From the NCBI GenBank assembly GCA_016872515.1, contig VGZR01000012.1, forward strand, positions 1 to 64,000: 64,000 nucleotides of DNA, in the 5' to 3' direction. Position 1 is the first letter of the stretch; each line of letters opens with the position of its first letter. Made by a program: the position numbers and the translations under genes. Of this stretch, positions 50,538 to 60,286 are shown piece after piece. The notes beneath the pieces were generated by a model. It searched no databases and was not told the origin of the DNA. It worked only from the letters and a program-made list of their open reading frames with translations. The DNA comes from SAR202 cluster bacterium (GTDB taxonomy: Bacteria; Chloroflexota; Dehalococcoidia; Lucifugimonadales; VGZR01).

Positions 50538-51716
50538 CTACGGGGTGTAAACCTCGGTCTTCGCCAGGACACCCTCTTCGCCGTGGCCTCCGGGTATGAA
50601 AACCGTGCCGTCCTTGAGCAGCACCATGGTATGCCGGTAGCGGGACTCGTTCATATTGCCCGCGCTGGACCAGGCGCCGCTCTCCGGGTCAAAGATCTCG
50701 GCGGTGGCAAGATTACCGATGCCGCCGGTGACGAGCACCTTGCCGTCGGGCAGCAGTATCGCGGCATGTTCAGCCCGTGGGTCCTTAGTCTCTCCTGCCG
50801 GACTGAACGCGCCGGTGGCGGGGTCGAACAGCTCCGCCTTCCGCCGCTTGCCCTTCCCGCCGACCACCAACACACGCCCATCATCAAGAAGGGTGGAGGT
50901 GTGAAGCGCGCGTCCCAAGGACATGTCCGCTACGGGGGTCCATGTGTCTGTCTGAGGGTCATACACTTCAGCCGACTTGATGAATGGGCCATCGGGGATG
51001 CCGCCGCCGGTGACTAGCACGCGCCCGTCGGGCAGGAGTGTCGAGGCATGGTTGATGCGCGCCACGTTCATCGGCGCCACGTCCGACCAGACGCCGGTGG
51101 CGGGGTCATAGACCTCCGCCGTGTTCAGGTGCTTGACGGTGACATCGTCTATCCCACCGGTCACGAGCACACGCCCGTCTTGCAACTGCACCGCCGACGG
51201 GAACTCACGGGCGGCCCGCATCTCGCCTGTGTACGTCCACGTTCCGGTTGCCGGGTCCCATAGCTCCGAAGTCCTGTACGGATGGTAGTTGATGGACCTG
51301 CCGGCAGCTGCCAGCACTTTGCCGTTGGGCAAAAGGAAAAGCAGCGCCTGTTGTCTCTCGTTCTGCATCTCGCTGGTTGCGGTGGACAGCCCGGTGGCGG
51401 GGTCATAGACGTCAGCCTCGGAGTGGACGTTGGCGAACCCTTCGGCGACGCCGACCCCGCGTCCACCCACCGTGAGCACTTTGCCATCGGGCAGGAGCAC
51501 CGAGGCATGGAGCTCACGCGCTGTCTTCATCTCGCCCGAGGCGGCAAACTGCCCAGACGCCTTCGACGAGACCGCCGCCGCCTTCGTGGGCTCGGCTTGC
51601 GCCGTGCCGCCCGTGCCGGGGGTCGTCGAGGCGGCCGGCGTGGCACCACCACAGGTCACCAGCAAGGCGGCCAAAACCACTGTAACGAGAGCCAGTCCCC
51701 GCACCCTACCTCCCAC
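50538..51716 (-). CDS. Kelch-repeat lipoprotein 2 of 5
   Basis: A 392-residue lipoprotein with lipobox LLVTC after GLALVTVVLAA. Seven DG(R/K)V(L/F) strands can be counted, from LLPDGKVLTVGG to LKDGTVFIPGG; the second reads LLPNGKVLAAAG and has lost its GG. Blades also carry YDPATGVWSDVAP-type strands. The C-terminus is KTEVYTP, the same closing element as the paralogues. It lies 21 bases after paralogue 3, and the intergenic distances suggest one transcript. Confidence 0.85.
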   Translation of the reverse strand: MGGRVRGLALVTVVLAALLVTCGGATPAASTTPGTGGTAQAEPTKAAAVSSKASGQFAASGEMKTARELHASVLLPDGKVLTVGGRGVGVAEGFANVHSEADVYDPATGLSTATSEMQNERQQALLFLLPNGKVLAAAGRSINYHPYRTSELWDPATGTWTYTGEMRAAREFPSAVQLQDGRVLVTGGIDDVTVKHLNTAEVYDPATGVWSDVAPMNVARINHASTLLPDGRVLVTGGGIPDGPFIKSAEVYDPQTDTWTPVADMSLGRALHTSTLLDDGRVLVVGGKGKRRKAELFDPATGAFSPAGETKDPRAEHAAILLPDGKVLVTGGIGNLATAEIFDPESGAWSSAGNMNESRYRHTMVLLKDGTVFIPGGHGEEGVLAKTEVYTP

Positions 51717-51737
51717 CGAGCCGTCGGCTGTCTTCGG

Positions 51738-52952
51738 CTACGGGGTGAAGATCTCGGTCGCTGCTAGCAATCCGTCTTTGCCTACGCCGCCCGGCACTAC
51801 CACGGTGCCATCTCCCAGCACGAGCGTGGGGAACCGGAGGCGTCCGTCGGCCATCGAAGGCCCGGATGCCCAGGTGTTGTTAGCCGGGTTGTACACCTCA
51901 GATGTGGCGAGATTGCCTATCCCGCCGATGACGATTACCCTGCCATCGGGAAGGAGCGCGGCGCCGTGCTCGCCACGGGCCTCCGCCATGTTGCCAGCCG
52001 ACGTCCAGCTGTTCGTCGCCGGGTCGTAGAGCTCCGCCGACGTCCGCTTGCCCCGGCCTCCGGCCACCAGTACCTTGCCGTCTTGCAACCGCGTCGCGGA
52101 GTGGTTAGCTCTTCCCTGGGCCATCTCCCCCGCGGGCATGAACGAGTTAGTCGCAGGGTCGTACACCTCGGCTGTTTTGGAGAACGGTCCGTCAACCTTG
52201 CCGCCTCCGACCACAAGCACGCGTCCATCTTTGAGCAGCGTCGCCGTGTGGTTGGCCCTGGAGTCGGACATATCCGGGCCGATCGTCCACTCGCCCGTCG
52301 CGGCGTCATACATCTCGGTGGTTGCCTGCATCGCGTACTCTTTGGTGAATCCGCCGAAGACCATCACCCGCCCGTCGTTCAGCACCACGCCGCCAAAGAA
52401 GTCCCGCTCGTGGTTCATGTTCTTCGCGGGTGTCCACTCGCCCGCCCCGGGGTCCCAAATCTCGACGGTAGGCTGCGCGAACGTTGAGTGCCCACGGCCG
52501 CCGACAACCAAAACCTTGCCATTCCCTAGGACGAACAGGCCCATGTCGTGGCGGTCATCTTTCATGAGGCCGCTCTCCGTCCAACTCCCGCTTGCCGGGA
52601 CATAGACCTCCGAGGAGTAGTGAATAGGCTTGTTGAGGTTGGTGCCGCCGGTGCCGGCGCCGCCGACGACGAGGATCCGCCCGTCCTGCAGTACGACACC
52701 GGCGTGCTGCTGGCGCCTTGCGGTCATGTCACCCGACTTCTTGAATGCACCACCCGACTTGGACGCACTGCTGGCAGGTTTAGCCGTGGCGGATTTCGTG
52801 ACCTGGGTCGTATTAGATCGCTCCGCCTGGCTCTCCCCGCCACTCGTCGGCGCTGCTGTCGGAGCAGGCTCCGCGGAACCGCCTCCGCAGGCCGCGAGGA
52901 GTGCAGCGATGAGCAAGGCCGCTATCACAACGAGGAAAGGTTTGCGTCTCAT
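51738..52952 (-). CDS. Kelch-repeat lipoprotein 3 of 5
   Basis: A 404-residue lipoprotein: signal MRRKPFLVVIAALLIAALLA, lipobox LLAAC, then GGGSAEPAPTAAPT linker sequence. Its linker is the longest and most Lys/Ser-rich of the five. Seven blades run from LQDGRILVVGG to LGDGTVVVPGG, and the C-terminus is ATEIFTP. It shares the blade order of the other paralogues, including YDPATNSWTSAGNMAEARGE before the sixth strand. AGGAGG upstream of ATG 52952 gives a good ribosome site. Confidence 0.85.
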   Translation of the reverse strand: MRRKPFLVVIAALLIAALLAACGGGSAEPAPTAAPTSGGESQAERSNTTQVTKSATAKPASSASKSGGAFKKSGDMTARRQQHAGVVLQDGRILVVGGAGTGGTNLNKPIHYSSEVYVPASGSWTESGLMKDDRHDMGLFVLGNGKVLVVGGRGHSTFAQPTVEIWDPGAGEWTPAKNMNHERDFFGGVVLNDGRVMVFGGFTKEYAMQATTEMYDAATGEWTIGPDMSDSRANHTATLLKDGRVLVVGGGKVDGPFSKTAEVYDPATNSFMPAGEMAQGRANHSATRLQDGKVLVAGGRGKRTSAELYDPATNSWTSAGNMAEARGEHGAALLPDGRVIVIGGIGNLATSEVYNPANNTWASGPSMADGRLRFPTLVLGDGTVVVPGGVGKDGLLAATEIFTP

Positions 52953-53049
52953 GGGTCCTCCTGGGTCGTTTCTTTAGAGATAGAACGGCTCAGGTCGCTT
53001 TTCGTTCCGTTAGGATACCTATTTGCGCGCTGGGATTCAAATCCGCTAG

Positions 53050-54201
53050 TCAGGGGGTGTAGAGCTCCGCCTCAGCGAGCACCGAATCCGTGCTCTGCCC
53101 AGCAGAGACCAGCACCCGCCCGTCTCTCAGCGTGGTGGCGGCGAAGCGGTAGCGCGGCTCGAACATGCTGCCGGTGGGCGACCAGGCTCCCGATGCCGGG
53201 TCGAACACCTCCGCCGACGTCAGCTTGCCGACTCCGCCGACGACGAGCACGCGTCCGTCGGACAGCAGCGCGGCGGTGTGATCGGCCCGTGGTGATGCAG
53301 TGTTTCCGGCTGGGGTCCACGTGTTCGACACGGGATCCCAGATCTCCGCAGACGTGCGTTTCCCTCTTCCGCCGACCACCAGCACTCTGCCGTCCTTCAG
53401 CAGCGTCGCGGTGTGCAGCGCACGGCTGGCGGACATCGTGCCCGCGGAAGACCACGCATCTGTGGCCGGGTCGTACACCTCCGCAGAGGCGAGGTAGGGG
53501 CCGTCGAACTTGCCTCCGCCGACGGCTAACCCGCGACCGTCGTCCAACAACGTCGTGGTGTGCAAAGCCCTCGCCACGGCCATCGGCGCGGCATCCGACC
53601 ACGTCCCAGTGGCAGGGTCATAGACCTCCACGGACGCCAAAAACTTGAACGTCTTGTCCTTCCCGCCCACGGCCAGCACACGGCCGTCTTTCAGGGTTAC
53701 CAGGCCGAACTCACGCCTCGCTTCTTTCATGGCGCCGGTGGGTCGCCACGTACCGGTGGCGGGGTCCCAAAGCTCCGCCGTGCCCTTCACCGTACCGTGG
53801 TTGCCGATGCCACCCGCCGCAAGCACGCGGCCACCCTGGAGCAACGCGATCGCTGGCAGCTCCCGCTCTTCGGCCATCTCGCCGGTCCTCGCCCAAAGGC
53901 CGGTGGCCGGGTCGTACAGCTCCGCCGTCTTGTGGATGACTGCGGTGTGGCCGACGCCCTTCCCTCTTCCGCCGACCACGAGCACACGCCCATCAGGGAG
54001 GAGCAACGCGGCATGGGAGATGCGCGCCTCTTTCATCGTGCCTGCGCGCGCAAACTGGCCCGAGGCAGCCGAAGGGATGTCCGCTGCGGGTTTTGACTCT
54101 GCGCTTCCGGACGGCACAGGCGCAGCCGCCGGGCTGCCGCAGGCGGCGGCGAGGACTGCGAACACCAGCACGGTGGTGAGTGCGGCGACTACAAGCTTCA
54201 C
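53050..54201 (-). CDS. Kelch-repeat lipoprotein 4 of 5
   Basis: A 383-residue lipoprotein: signal MKLVVAALTTVLVFAVLAAA with lipobox LAAAC. Seven blades run from LPDGRVLVVGG to LRDGRVLVSAG, with LQGGRVLAAGG as second and LDDGRGLAVGG as fourth. The C-terminus is EAELYTP. It is the most compact of the five, with the shortest linker between Cys and blade 1. AAGGAGGGGA lies eight bases before ATG 54201. A 97-base gap separates it from paralogue 3 and 81 bases from paralogue 5. Confidence 0.85.
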   Translation of the reverse strand: MKLVVAALTTVLVFAVLAAACGSPAAAPVPSGSAESKPAADIPSAASGQFARAGTMKEARISHAALLLPDGRVLVVGGRGKGVGHTAVIHKTAELYDPATGLWARTGEMAEERELPAIALLQGGRVLAAGGIGNHGTVKGTAELWDPATGTWRPTGAMKEARREFGLVTLKDGRVLAVGGKDKTFKFLASVEVYDPATGTWSDAAPMAVARALHTTTLLDDGRGLAVGGGKFDGPYLASAEVYDPATDAWSSAGTMSASRALHTATLLKDGRVLVVGGRGKRTSAEIWDPVSNTWTPAGNTASPRADHTAALLSDGRVLVVGGVGKLTSAEVFDPASGAWSPTGSMFEPRYRFAATTLRDGRVLVSAGQSTDSVLAEAELYTP

Positions 54202-54282
54202 TGCAATTCCCCTCCTTCCCGGATAGAACCGAGGTGTTTAGCTACATGCGGGTATAACGACTATTCGAGAGTGTTCAGATTC

Positions 54283-55470
54283 CTAGGGCGTGTACAACTC
54301 CGTCTCGGCCAGCAGCTTCGATTGACCCTGCCCTCCGGCCAAAAGGACCCGCCCATCCCGCAGCAGGACCGCAGGATGGCGGTAGCGGGAGATCGCCATG
54401 TTGCCTGCCGCAGACCAAGTACCTGTCGCCGGGTCGTAAATCTCGCCCGACGTACGGTTGCCAACGCCGCCAGTGATGAGGACGCGCCCGTCAGCCAGCA
54501 GCGTCGCGCTGTGGTCGGCGCGCGGCTCCGCGGTGCTTCCGGTGGGAGTCCACGTTTCGGTCGCGGGGTCCCAGAGCTCGGCGGATGTCTTCTGTCCCTT
54601 GCCGCCGACGATGAGCACGCGCCCATCCTTGAGGAGTGTCGCCGAATGGGAGATGCGGGCCACGGACATCTCGCCTGCGGGCGACCAGGTATCCGTGGCG
54701 GGGTCGTACGCCTCCGCCGACTTCAAGTACGGCCCATCCGTCTTGCCGCCGCCGGTCACGAGGACGCGACCGTCTTGGAGGACGGTGGCGGTGTGGTAGA
54801 GCCTTGGCGCAGACATGGGCGCCGCCTTCGTCCATGCAGCGGTAGCCGGGTCGTAGATCTCGGCCGAGGCCAAGAGAGAGAACGTCTCGCTATTCCCGCC
54901 GATCACCATCACGCGTCCGTCTTTGAGCACCACCAGGTTGTACTCGTCGCGGGCCTCGTTCAGTTTCGCGGCGGCAGACCATGTGCCCGTGGCGGGGTCC
55001 CAGACGTCCACATCCGTCTGGCCCTCCCTTTCGCTACCCATGCCAGCCACGGCAAGCACTTTCCCATCGGGCAGCAGCGCCATTGCGAATGCACTGCGTT
55101 CCTCAAGCATCGTCCCGGTCAGGTGCCACTCGCCCGTGGCGGGGTCGTAGATCTCTGCGGTGTCACTGACCTGGCCCTGGTGCCCCCGGGCAGTCTTCTT
55201 GCCGCCGGCTGCGAGAACTCTGCCGTCCGGCAGCAACAACGCCGCGTGGAAGGATCGGCCGTCCTTCATCGCGCCGGTCTCAGAGAACCCCGACTTGGAA
55301 GTGACTTTCGCCGCCGCGGTTGACGCCACCTGCGGGGTTTCCCTTGCGGCGGGCGCAGGAGTAGCGGCTCCCCCGCTGCAGGCCATGAATAGCAAGGCAG
55401 CAAGTTGAAAAGAGAGCAGCAATGCACCACCGAGGACTGTGGGCATAAGTGCAGTGTACTGCCTACGCAT
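54283..55470 (-). CDS. Kelch-repeat lipoprotein 5 of 5, first gene of the array
   Basis: A 395-residue lipoprotein from ATG 55470 (MRRQYTALMPTV), which has GAGGAGG ten bases upstream; ATG 55446 is an alternative and the frame also opens at 55494. The signal helix FQLAALLFMAC ends in the lipobox Cys. Seven blades run from LPDGRVLAAGG to LRDGRVLLAGG, and the C-terminus is ETELYTP. As the promoter-proximal gene, it follows a good sigma-70 promoter (55519-55547). The protein is predicted to sit on the outer face of the cytoplasmic membrane. Confidence 0.85.
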   Translation of the reverse strand: MRRQYTALMPTVLGGALLLSFQLAALLFMACSGGAATPAPAARETPQVASTAAAKVTSKSGFSETGAMKDGRSFHAALLLPDGRVLAAGGKKTARGHQGQVSDTAEIYDPATGEWHLTGTMLEERSAFAMALLPDGKVLAVAGMGSEREGQTDVDVWDPATGTWSAAAKLNEARDEYNLVVLKDGRVMVIGGNSETFSLLASAEIYDPATAAWTKAAPMSAPRLYHTATVLQDGRVLVTGGGKTDGPYLKSAEAYDPATDTWSPAGEMSVARISHSATLLKDGRVLIVGGKGQKTSAELWDPATETWTPTGSTAEPRADHSATLLADGRVLITGGVGNRTSGEIYDPATGTWSAAGNMAISRYRHPAVLLRDGRVLLAGGQGQSKLLAETELYTP

Positions 55471-55518
55471 GCCTGCATGTCCTCCTCGAAACACCGCCGA
55501 AGCGGCGACAGCAGCCAG

Positions 55519-55547
55519 ATTTTATCTGTTTGCGGACAGGCCTACAA
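55519..55547 (-). promoter_or_regulatory. Sigma-70 promoter of the Kelch lipoprotein array
   Basis: On the - strand TTGTAG (55547-55542), a 17-base spacer, TAAAAT (55524-55519), about 50 bases before ATG 55470. It lies in the 112-base region shared with the divergent peptidase gene, so both could be co-regulated. Confidence 0.6.
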
Positions 55548-55582
55548 CAGAACTCGCAAATTGCTATCCTGGTCGCACCCAC

Positions 55583-57577
55583 ATGCGCTACCAGCCTTCG
55601 TCCACGATAAGGGCGTCCATCAGCAAAGCGGCTCCGGGGCTTGGCATGCTACTGACGCTGACCGGGATGCTCTTCGCCTCCGGGTGCAGCCGTGAGGCAC
55701 CGGCGACGACATCTCCCCTATCATCGCTAGCTTCATCGCAAGATACCGCGACGGCTATCGCATCACCTTCGCCGGACACTATTACGACGGCGGCTCCTAT
55801 CCCAGAATCCAATAGGGGCCCAGCGACAGAGATTCCACAAGAGGGCGAGCCACCAGCGTTCGACCTGCTCGATCTCAGCGTGCGGCTTGGCCGAACGCCA
55901 GCTGAGGCCCGCTCTGTGACTCCCCCGCCAGCAGCGCCCTTCCGCACTATGGGACAGGTGGACACGTTCTGGGTCTCCGACCAGATCGAAGACCGTATCT
56001 ACACGGTCGAGGCCACGCTGCGCTTGGTCAGCGAACACGCCTACTGGTATGTGGACAACTCCGTGGTCGTGCCCGACGAGGACATCCGGCAGGTCGCAGG
56101 GATGTTCGAGCGGCAGGTCCGCCCCATCATCGTCGCCTCCATCGGCGACATCCGCAGCCCAGGACTCGACGGCGACCCGCGTCTCACCGTCCTGAATACG
56201 CCGCTCAACAGCCTGGGCGGCTACTTCGGGGCACGCGACGAGTTTCCGCGTGCGGTCCACCCCACAAGCAACGAGCGGGAGATGGTGTATATGGACACCG
56301 GCGTCCTGCTCGGCGGACTCGACAGCTACATGGGCGTTCTGGCCCACGAGTTCCAGCACGCCGTCCACGCCAATCTCGACGGCGATGAGGACTCCTGGCT
56401 CAACGAAGGTATGTCGGAGGTGGCCCGTGAGCTTGCCATCGGCCCATCCGAGTTTGTCGAGTCGTTCCTCGACTCCTCCTCCATCCAACTCGACTACTGG
56501 CCCGACCGGCCCAACGACACTACACCCCACTACGGTGCGTCCGTCTTGTTCCTCTCCTATCTGGCAGACCACTACGGCGGCACGGAGGGCGTGGGTAACC
56601 TGGCGCGGCTCAGGTCCAACGGCACCCGCAGTGTGGACGAGTACCTCGCGGCCTACGGCAGGACATTTGAAAACGTCTTCGCCGACTGGGTCGTCGCCAA
56701 TTACCTCGATGAACCCGACGGGCCATACTCGTACCCCGGCCGCGATGTCCAGATACGCGATGCCGAGTTCGTTCCGGCCTTCGACGAACTGGAACGTACC
56801 ACCCCCCAGTTCGCTGCGTCCTACTTCGAGCTCGGCATGACCGGGGACATCGAATTGGAGTTCACAGGCGACCAGAAGGTGCGCCAGGTGGACACCATCT
56901 GCCGCAGCGGCAAGCGGTGCTGGTGGGGCAACCGGGGCGATGCCAAGGACACGCGCCTGACCCACGAGTTCGACCTACGAGGGCTGGAGAAGGCGACCCT
57001 GAAGTTCGCGGTCTGGCATAGCATCGAGGACGGCTGGGACTACGCCTACGTGGAGGTCTCCACCGACGGCGGCACGTCGTGGCGGATATTGCCTGGCACC
57101 CATACGACCGACCACGACCCCATCGGCAATGCTTTCGGGGTCGGCTACACGGGCGACAGCGGCGTGTGGCTCCAGGAGCAGGTGAACCTGTCAGACTACA
57201 CGGGCCAGAAGGTGCTCGTCCGCTTCGAGTACGTCACCGACGACGCGGTGTACCTCGACGGCATCGTCCTCGACGACATCACCATCCCCGAGCTGGGCTT
57301 CCTCGACGATGCTGAGGATGACGCGGGTTGGACCGCCGAGGGGTTCCAGCGCATCACCACCGTCCTGGAGCAGCGCTTCTTCGTCCAACTCATCCAGCGA
57401 TTCGCCGACGGTACCACCGACGTCCACACCCTGGTCCTCGACCCCGAGAACCACGTCCAGACGTTTCTGGAAGGTCTGGGCGAGCGCGTAACCGAGGCCG
57501 TCTTGGTCGTCTCGCCCATCACCCGCGACACCCACCAGCCCGCTGGGTACACGCTGTCCATCGGCCCCGTGGAGTAG
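55583..57577 (+). CDS. Surface lipoprotein zinc metallopeptidase (immune inhibitor A-like)
   Basis: A 664-residue lipoprotein from ATG 55583; the lipobox is FASGC at about residue 35, followed by a Thr/Ser/Pro linker. The catalytic domain has LAHEFQHAVH (HExxH) and SWLNEGMSEVARELA about 17 residues later with the downstream Glu expected for a third ligand, as in gluzincins. The C-terminal region (KFAVWHSIEDGWDYAYVEVS, VLVRFEYVTDDAVYLDGIVL) is a MAM/immune-inhibitor-A-like beta-sandwich that binds substrate. It is divergent from the Kelch array with 112 bases between starts. Likely role: extracellular protein degradation at the cell surface. Confidence 0.82.
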   Translation: MRYQPSSTIRASISKAAPGLGMLLTLTGMLFASGCSREAPATTSPLSSLASSQDTATAIASPSPDTITTAAPIPESNRGPATEIPQEGEPPAFDLLDLSVRLGRTPAEARSVTPPPAAPFRTMGQVDTFWVSDQIEDRIYTVEATLRLVSEHAYWYVDNSVVVPDEDIRQVAGMFERQVRPIIVASIGDIRSPGLDGDPRLTVLNTPLNSLGGYFGARDEFPRAVHPTSNEREMVYMDTGVLLGGLDSYMGVLAHEFQHAVHANLDGDEDSWLNEGMSEVARELAIGPSEFVESFLDSSSIQLDYWPDRPNDTTPHYGASVLFLSYLADHYGGTEGVGNLARLRSNGTRSVDEYLAAYGRTFENVFADWVVANYLDEPDGPYSYPGRDVQIRDAEFVPAFDELERTTPQFAASYFELGMTGDIELEFTGDQKVRQVDTICRSGKRCWWGNRGDAKDTRLTHEFDLRGLEKATLKFAVWHSIEDGWDYAYVEVSTDGGTSWRILPGTHTTDHDPIGNAFGVGYTGDSGVWLQEQVNLSDYTGQKVLVRFEYVTDDAVYLDGIVLDDITIPELGFLDDAEDDAGWTAEGFQRITTVLEQRFFVQLIQRFADGTTDVHTLVLDPENHVQTFLEGLGERVTEAVLVVSPITRDTHQPAGYTLSIGPVE

Positions 57578-57655
57578 GTGTCCCGCTCCGTAGCGGCGAC
57601 GCTCGCTGTTTTGTTACACTCCCACCTGTCCTGAAACCAGCCGGAGCAGTTCACC

Positions 57656-57952
57656 ATGGCCAAGCGTCTCACAACCGAGGAGGTCCGCCACATCGCCATG
57701 CTTGCGCGCCTCGGCATGACGGAGGCCGAAGTCGAGCGGATGCGCGATCAGCTCTCCAACATCCTGGAGCAGTTCGATGCGCTGAGCCGCCTCGATGTGG
57801 CGAATGTCGAACCGACGGGCCACTCGGTGGACGTCAACACCGTCCTGCGCGACGACGTCCCGCGCGAGTCCTTGCCAATCGCAGATGCTTTGGCCAATGC
57901 CCCACGCACCGAGGGCGACTTCGTCCGCGTAAGAGCCGTCCTGGAAGAGTGA
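57656..57952 (+). CDS. gatC: Asp-tRNA(Asn)/Glu-tRNA(Gln) amidotransferase subunit C
   Basis: A 98-residue stabilising subunit of GatCAB. EEVRHIAMLARLGMTEAEVE opens the protein and PTGHSVDVNTVLRDDVPRES is the conserved second half that wraps around GatA. gatA starts 15 bases after its stop. GatCAB converts Glu-tRNA(Gln) to Gln-tRNA(Gln) and/or Asp-tRNA(Asn) to Asn-tRNA(Asn). gatB is not in the window. Confidence 0.95.
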   Translation: MAKRLTTEEVRHIAMLARLGMTEAEVERMRDQLSNILEQFDALSRLDVANVEPTGHSVDVNTVLRDDVPRESLPIADALANAPRTEGDFVRVRAVLEE

Positions 57953-57967
57953 AGGCCCTGTTGTCGC

Positions 57968-59431
57968 ATGGCTAAGTCCGACCTTGCATCGCTCACCGTC
58001 CACCAGGCCAGGAAGCTCCTGGACAGCCGCCAGGCGTCCTCGGCTGAGCTGACCGGCGCCCTCCTCGACCGCATCGCCGCCATCGAGCCGAAGGTGGACG
58101 CATACCTCACCGTGACGCGAGAGGTCGCTCTCAAGCAGGCCGACGCCGCCGACATGCGCATCGCCGCCGGCGAGGCCGCGCCGTTGACAGGCATCCCGCT
58201 GCAACTCAAGGACAACCTGTGCACCAGGGGCATCCCGACCACGTGCTCCTCGCGGATGCTGGAGAAATTCGTCCCCCCCTACGACGCCACCGTGTGGCAG
58301 AAGCTGTCCAGCCAGAATGCGGTCCTGCTGGGCAAGGGCAACCTGGACGAGTTCGCAATGGGCTCCTCTACCGAGAACTCGGCGTTCAAGCCGACGCGGA
58401 ACCCGTGGGACACGTCCCGCGTCCCCGGCGGCAGCAGCGGCGGCCCCGCGGCGGCGGCGGCCGCGGACGAGTGTCTGTTCGCCCTCGGCTCCGACACCGG
58501 CGGCTCCATCCGCCAGCCCGCCGCCCTGTGTGGCATCGTTGGCCTCAAGCCCACCTACGGCCTCGTCAGCCGCTACGGCCTCGTCGCCTTCGCCAGCTCC
58601 CTCGACCAGATCGGCCCGATGACCAAGGATGTGACCGACAGCGCCCTTGTCCTCAACGCCATCGCGGGCCACGACCCATGCGACTCCACCTCACTCAACG
58701 TGCCCATCTCCGATTACACTAAGGCGCTCAAGCCCGACCTCAAGGGGATGCGGCTCGGCGTGCCGAAGGAGTACTTCGTCCAGGGCATGGAGCCGGGCGT
58801 CGAGAAAGCCGTCCGCGAGGCCATCAAGGTGCTCGAGGGCCTGGGCGCGACGGTCGCCGAGACCTCGCTGCCCCACAGCCGCTACGCCTTGGCGGTGTAC
58901 TACATCCTGGCACCGTCCGAGGCCTCAGCCAACCTGGCCCGTTACGACGGCGTCAAGTACGGCTTCTCCACCAGCGACGGGCAAACGATGTGGGAGGCGA
59001 TGGAGAAGACGAAGCAGCAGGGATTCGGCCCCGAGGTGAAGCGGCGCATCATGCTGGGCACTTACGCCCTCTCGGCAGGCTACTACGATGCCTACTACTT
59101 GAGGGCGCAGAAGGTGCGGACGCTCATCCGTCAGGAGTTCGCCAAAGCGTTCCAGGAGTTCGACGCGCTGGTGGCGCCCACCTCGCCGTCGGTGGCTTTC
59201 GCGCTGGGTGCCAAGACCGCCGACCCCATCCAGATGTATCTCAACGACGTGTTCACGATACCCGTCAACATCGCGGGCATCCCGGCCATCTCCGTCCCCG
59301 CAGGGTTCGTGGACGGCCTGCCGGTTGGCCTGCAGTTCATGGCCAAGCACCTGGGCGAGGAGACCCTGCTGCGGGCGGCATACGCCTACGAGCAGGCCAC
59401 CGAGTGGCACAAGCACAAACCGAAGCTGTAA
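57968..59431 (+). CDS. gatA: Asp-tRNA(Asn)/Glu-tRNA(Gln) amidotransferase subunit A
   Basis: A 487-residue amidase that releases ammonia from glutamine for transamidation. The Ser-cisSer-Lys triad is visible: Lys in [10 protein letters not shown] near residue 79, Ser in [15 protein letters not shown], and the nucleophile Ser in [15 protein letters not shown]. The C-terminus has the [20 protein letters not shown] block. It starts at ATG 57968 directly after gatC and ends 22 bases before the next SDR gene. Confidence 0.96.
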   Translation: MAKSDLASLTVHQARKLLDSRQASSAELTGALLDRIAAIEPKVDAYLTVTREVALKQADAADMRIAAGEAAPLTGIPLQLKDNLCTRGIPTTCSSRMLEKFVPPYDATVWQKLSSQNAVLLGKGNLDEFAMGSSTENSAFKPTRNPWDTSRVPGGSSGGPAAAAAADECLFALGSDTGGSIRQPAALCGIVGLKPTYGLVSRYGLVAFASSLDQIGPMTKDVTDSALVLNAIAGHDPCDSTSLNVPISDYTKALKPDLKGMRLGVPKEYFVQGMEPGVEKAVREAIKVLEGLGATVAETSLPHSRYALAVYYILAPSEASANLARYDGVKYGFSTSDGQTMWEAMEKTKQQGFGPEVKRRIMLGTYALSAGYYDAYYLRAQKVRTLIRQEFAKAFQEFDALVAPTSPSVAFALGAKTADPIQMYLNDVFTIPVNIAGIPAISVPAGFVDGLPVGLQFMAKHLGEETLLRAAYAYEQATEWHKHKPKL

Positions 59432-59453
59432 CGAGCGCTGGAGGAGAACGAGC

Positions 59454-60269
59454 ATGGGTGAGCTGGACGGCAAGGTCGCAATCGTGACAGGCGCGGGGCG
59501 ACTGCGCGGCATCGGACGCGCGGCTGCGTTGGAGCTTGCGAGGCTGGGGGCCGACGTGGTCCTCACCGGCACTGGCCGCAAGCCCGAGACGTATCCCCAA
59601 GACGAGAAGGCCGCCGGCTGGCGCGACATCGACAGCACCGCGGACCAAATACGTGCTCAAGGACGACGCGCCTTGCCCGTGGTGGTGGACGTCTCCGACC
59701 GTGCAGCCGTCCAGAGCATGGTGGACAAGACCATCCAGACCTTCGGCAGGGTGGATATCCTCATCAATAACGCCGCCTACCCGCGTGGCCAGGACCGCGC
59801 CCCAATCCAGGACCTCGACCCCGAGGTCTTCCAGCGCGTCATGGACATCAAGGTCACCGGCGCGTACCTCTGCACCAAGGCCTTCGTGAAGGCGCTGCTG
59901 GCCAAGGGCAATGCAAAGGGCGCCAAGATCGTCAACATCTCCTCCACCGCGGGCAAGGCCGGGTACGTGAACACCCTCGCCTATTGCGCAGGCAACTTCG
60001 CCCTCGTCGGCATGACCCAGGCGCTGGCCCGCGAACTCGGTCCACTGGGCATCAACGTCAACTGCGTCTGCCCCGGCGCGGTGGACACCGCCCGGATGGA
60101 CGTGGTGCCCCAGGCTGAGTTCGAGGGGTACGCGCAGAAGGCGGCCATCGGGCGCAACGGCACTGATGAGGAGGTCGGCGCCTTCGCCGCCTATCTATGC
60201 ACTGAGGCCACGTCATGGATAACGGGCCAATCCATCAACATCAACGGCGGGACGGTGATGGAGCATTAG
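59454..60269 (+). CDS. SDR-family protein lacking the catalytic lysine
   Basis: A 271-residue short-chain dehydrogenase-like protein from ATG 59454, with GGAGGAG before it. The cofactor region is VTGAGRLRGIGRAAAL and NNAA is present. NISSTAGKAGYVNTLAYCAG carries Ser and Tyr, but the YxxxK motif reads YCAGN: the usual YCASK has become YCAGN (tat tgc gca ggc aac at about 59986-60000). The rest (VNCVCPGAVDT, ITGQSININGG) is normal. It may be inactive, use another residue, or be a binding protein. It lies between gatA and dgt on the same strand. Confidence 0.82.
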   Translation: MGELDGKVAIVTGAGRLRGIGRAAALELARLGADVVLTGTGRKPETYPQDEKAAGWRDIDSTADQIRAQGRRALPVVVDVSDRAAVQSMVDKTIQTFGRVDILINNAAYPRGQDRAPIQDLDPEVFQRVMDIKVTGAYLCTKAFVKALLAKGNAKGAKIVNISSTAGKAGYVNTLAYCAGNFALVGMTQALARELGPLGINVNCVCPGAVDTARMDVVPQAEFEGYAQKAAIGRNGTDEEVGAFAAYLCTEATSWITGQSININGGTVMEH

Positions 60270-60286
60270 CAGGGCATAGCGCTCCG

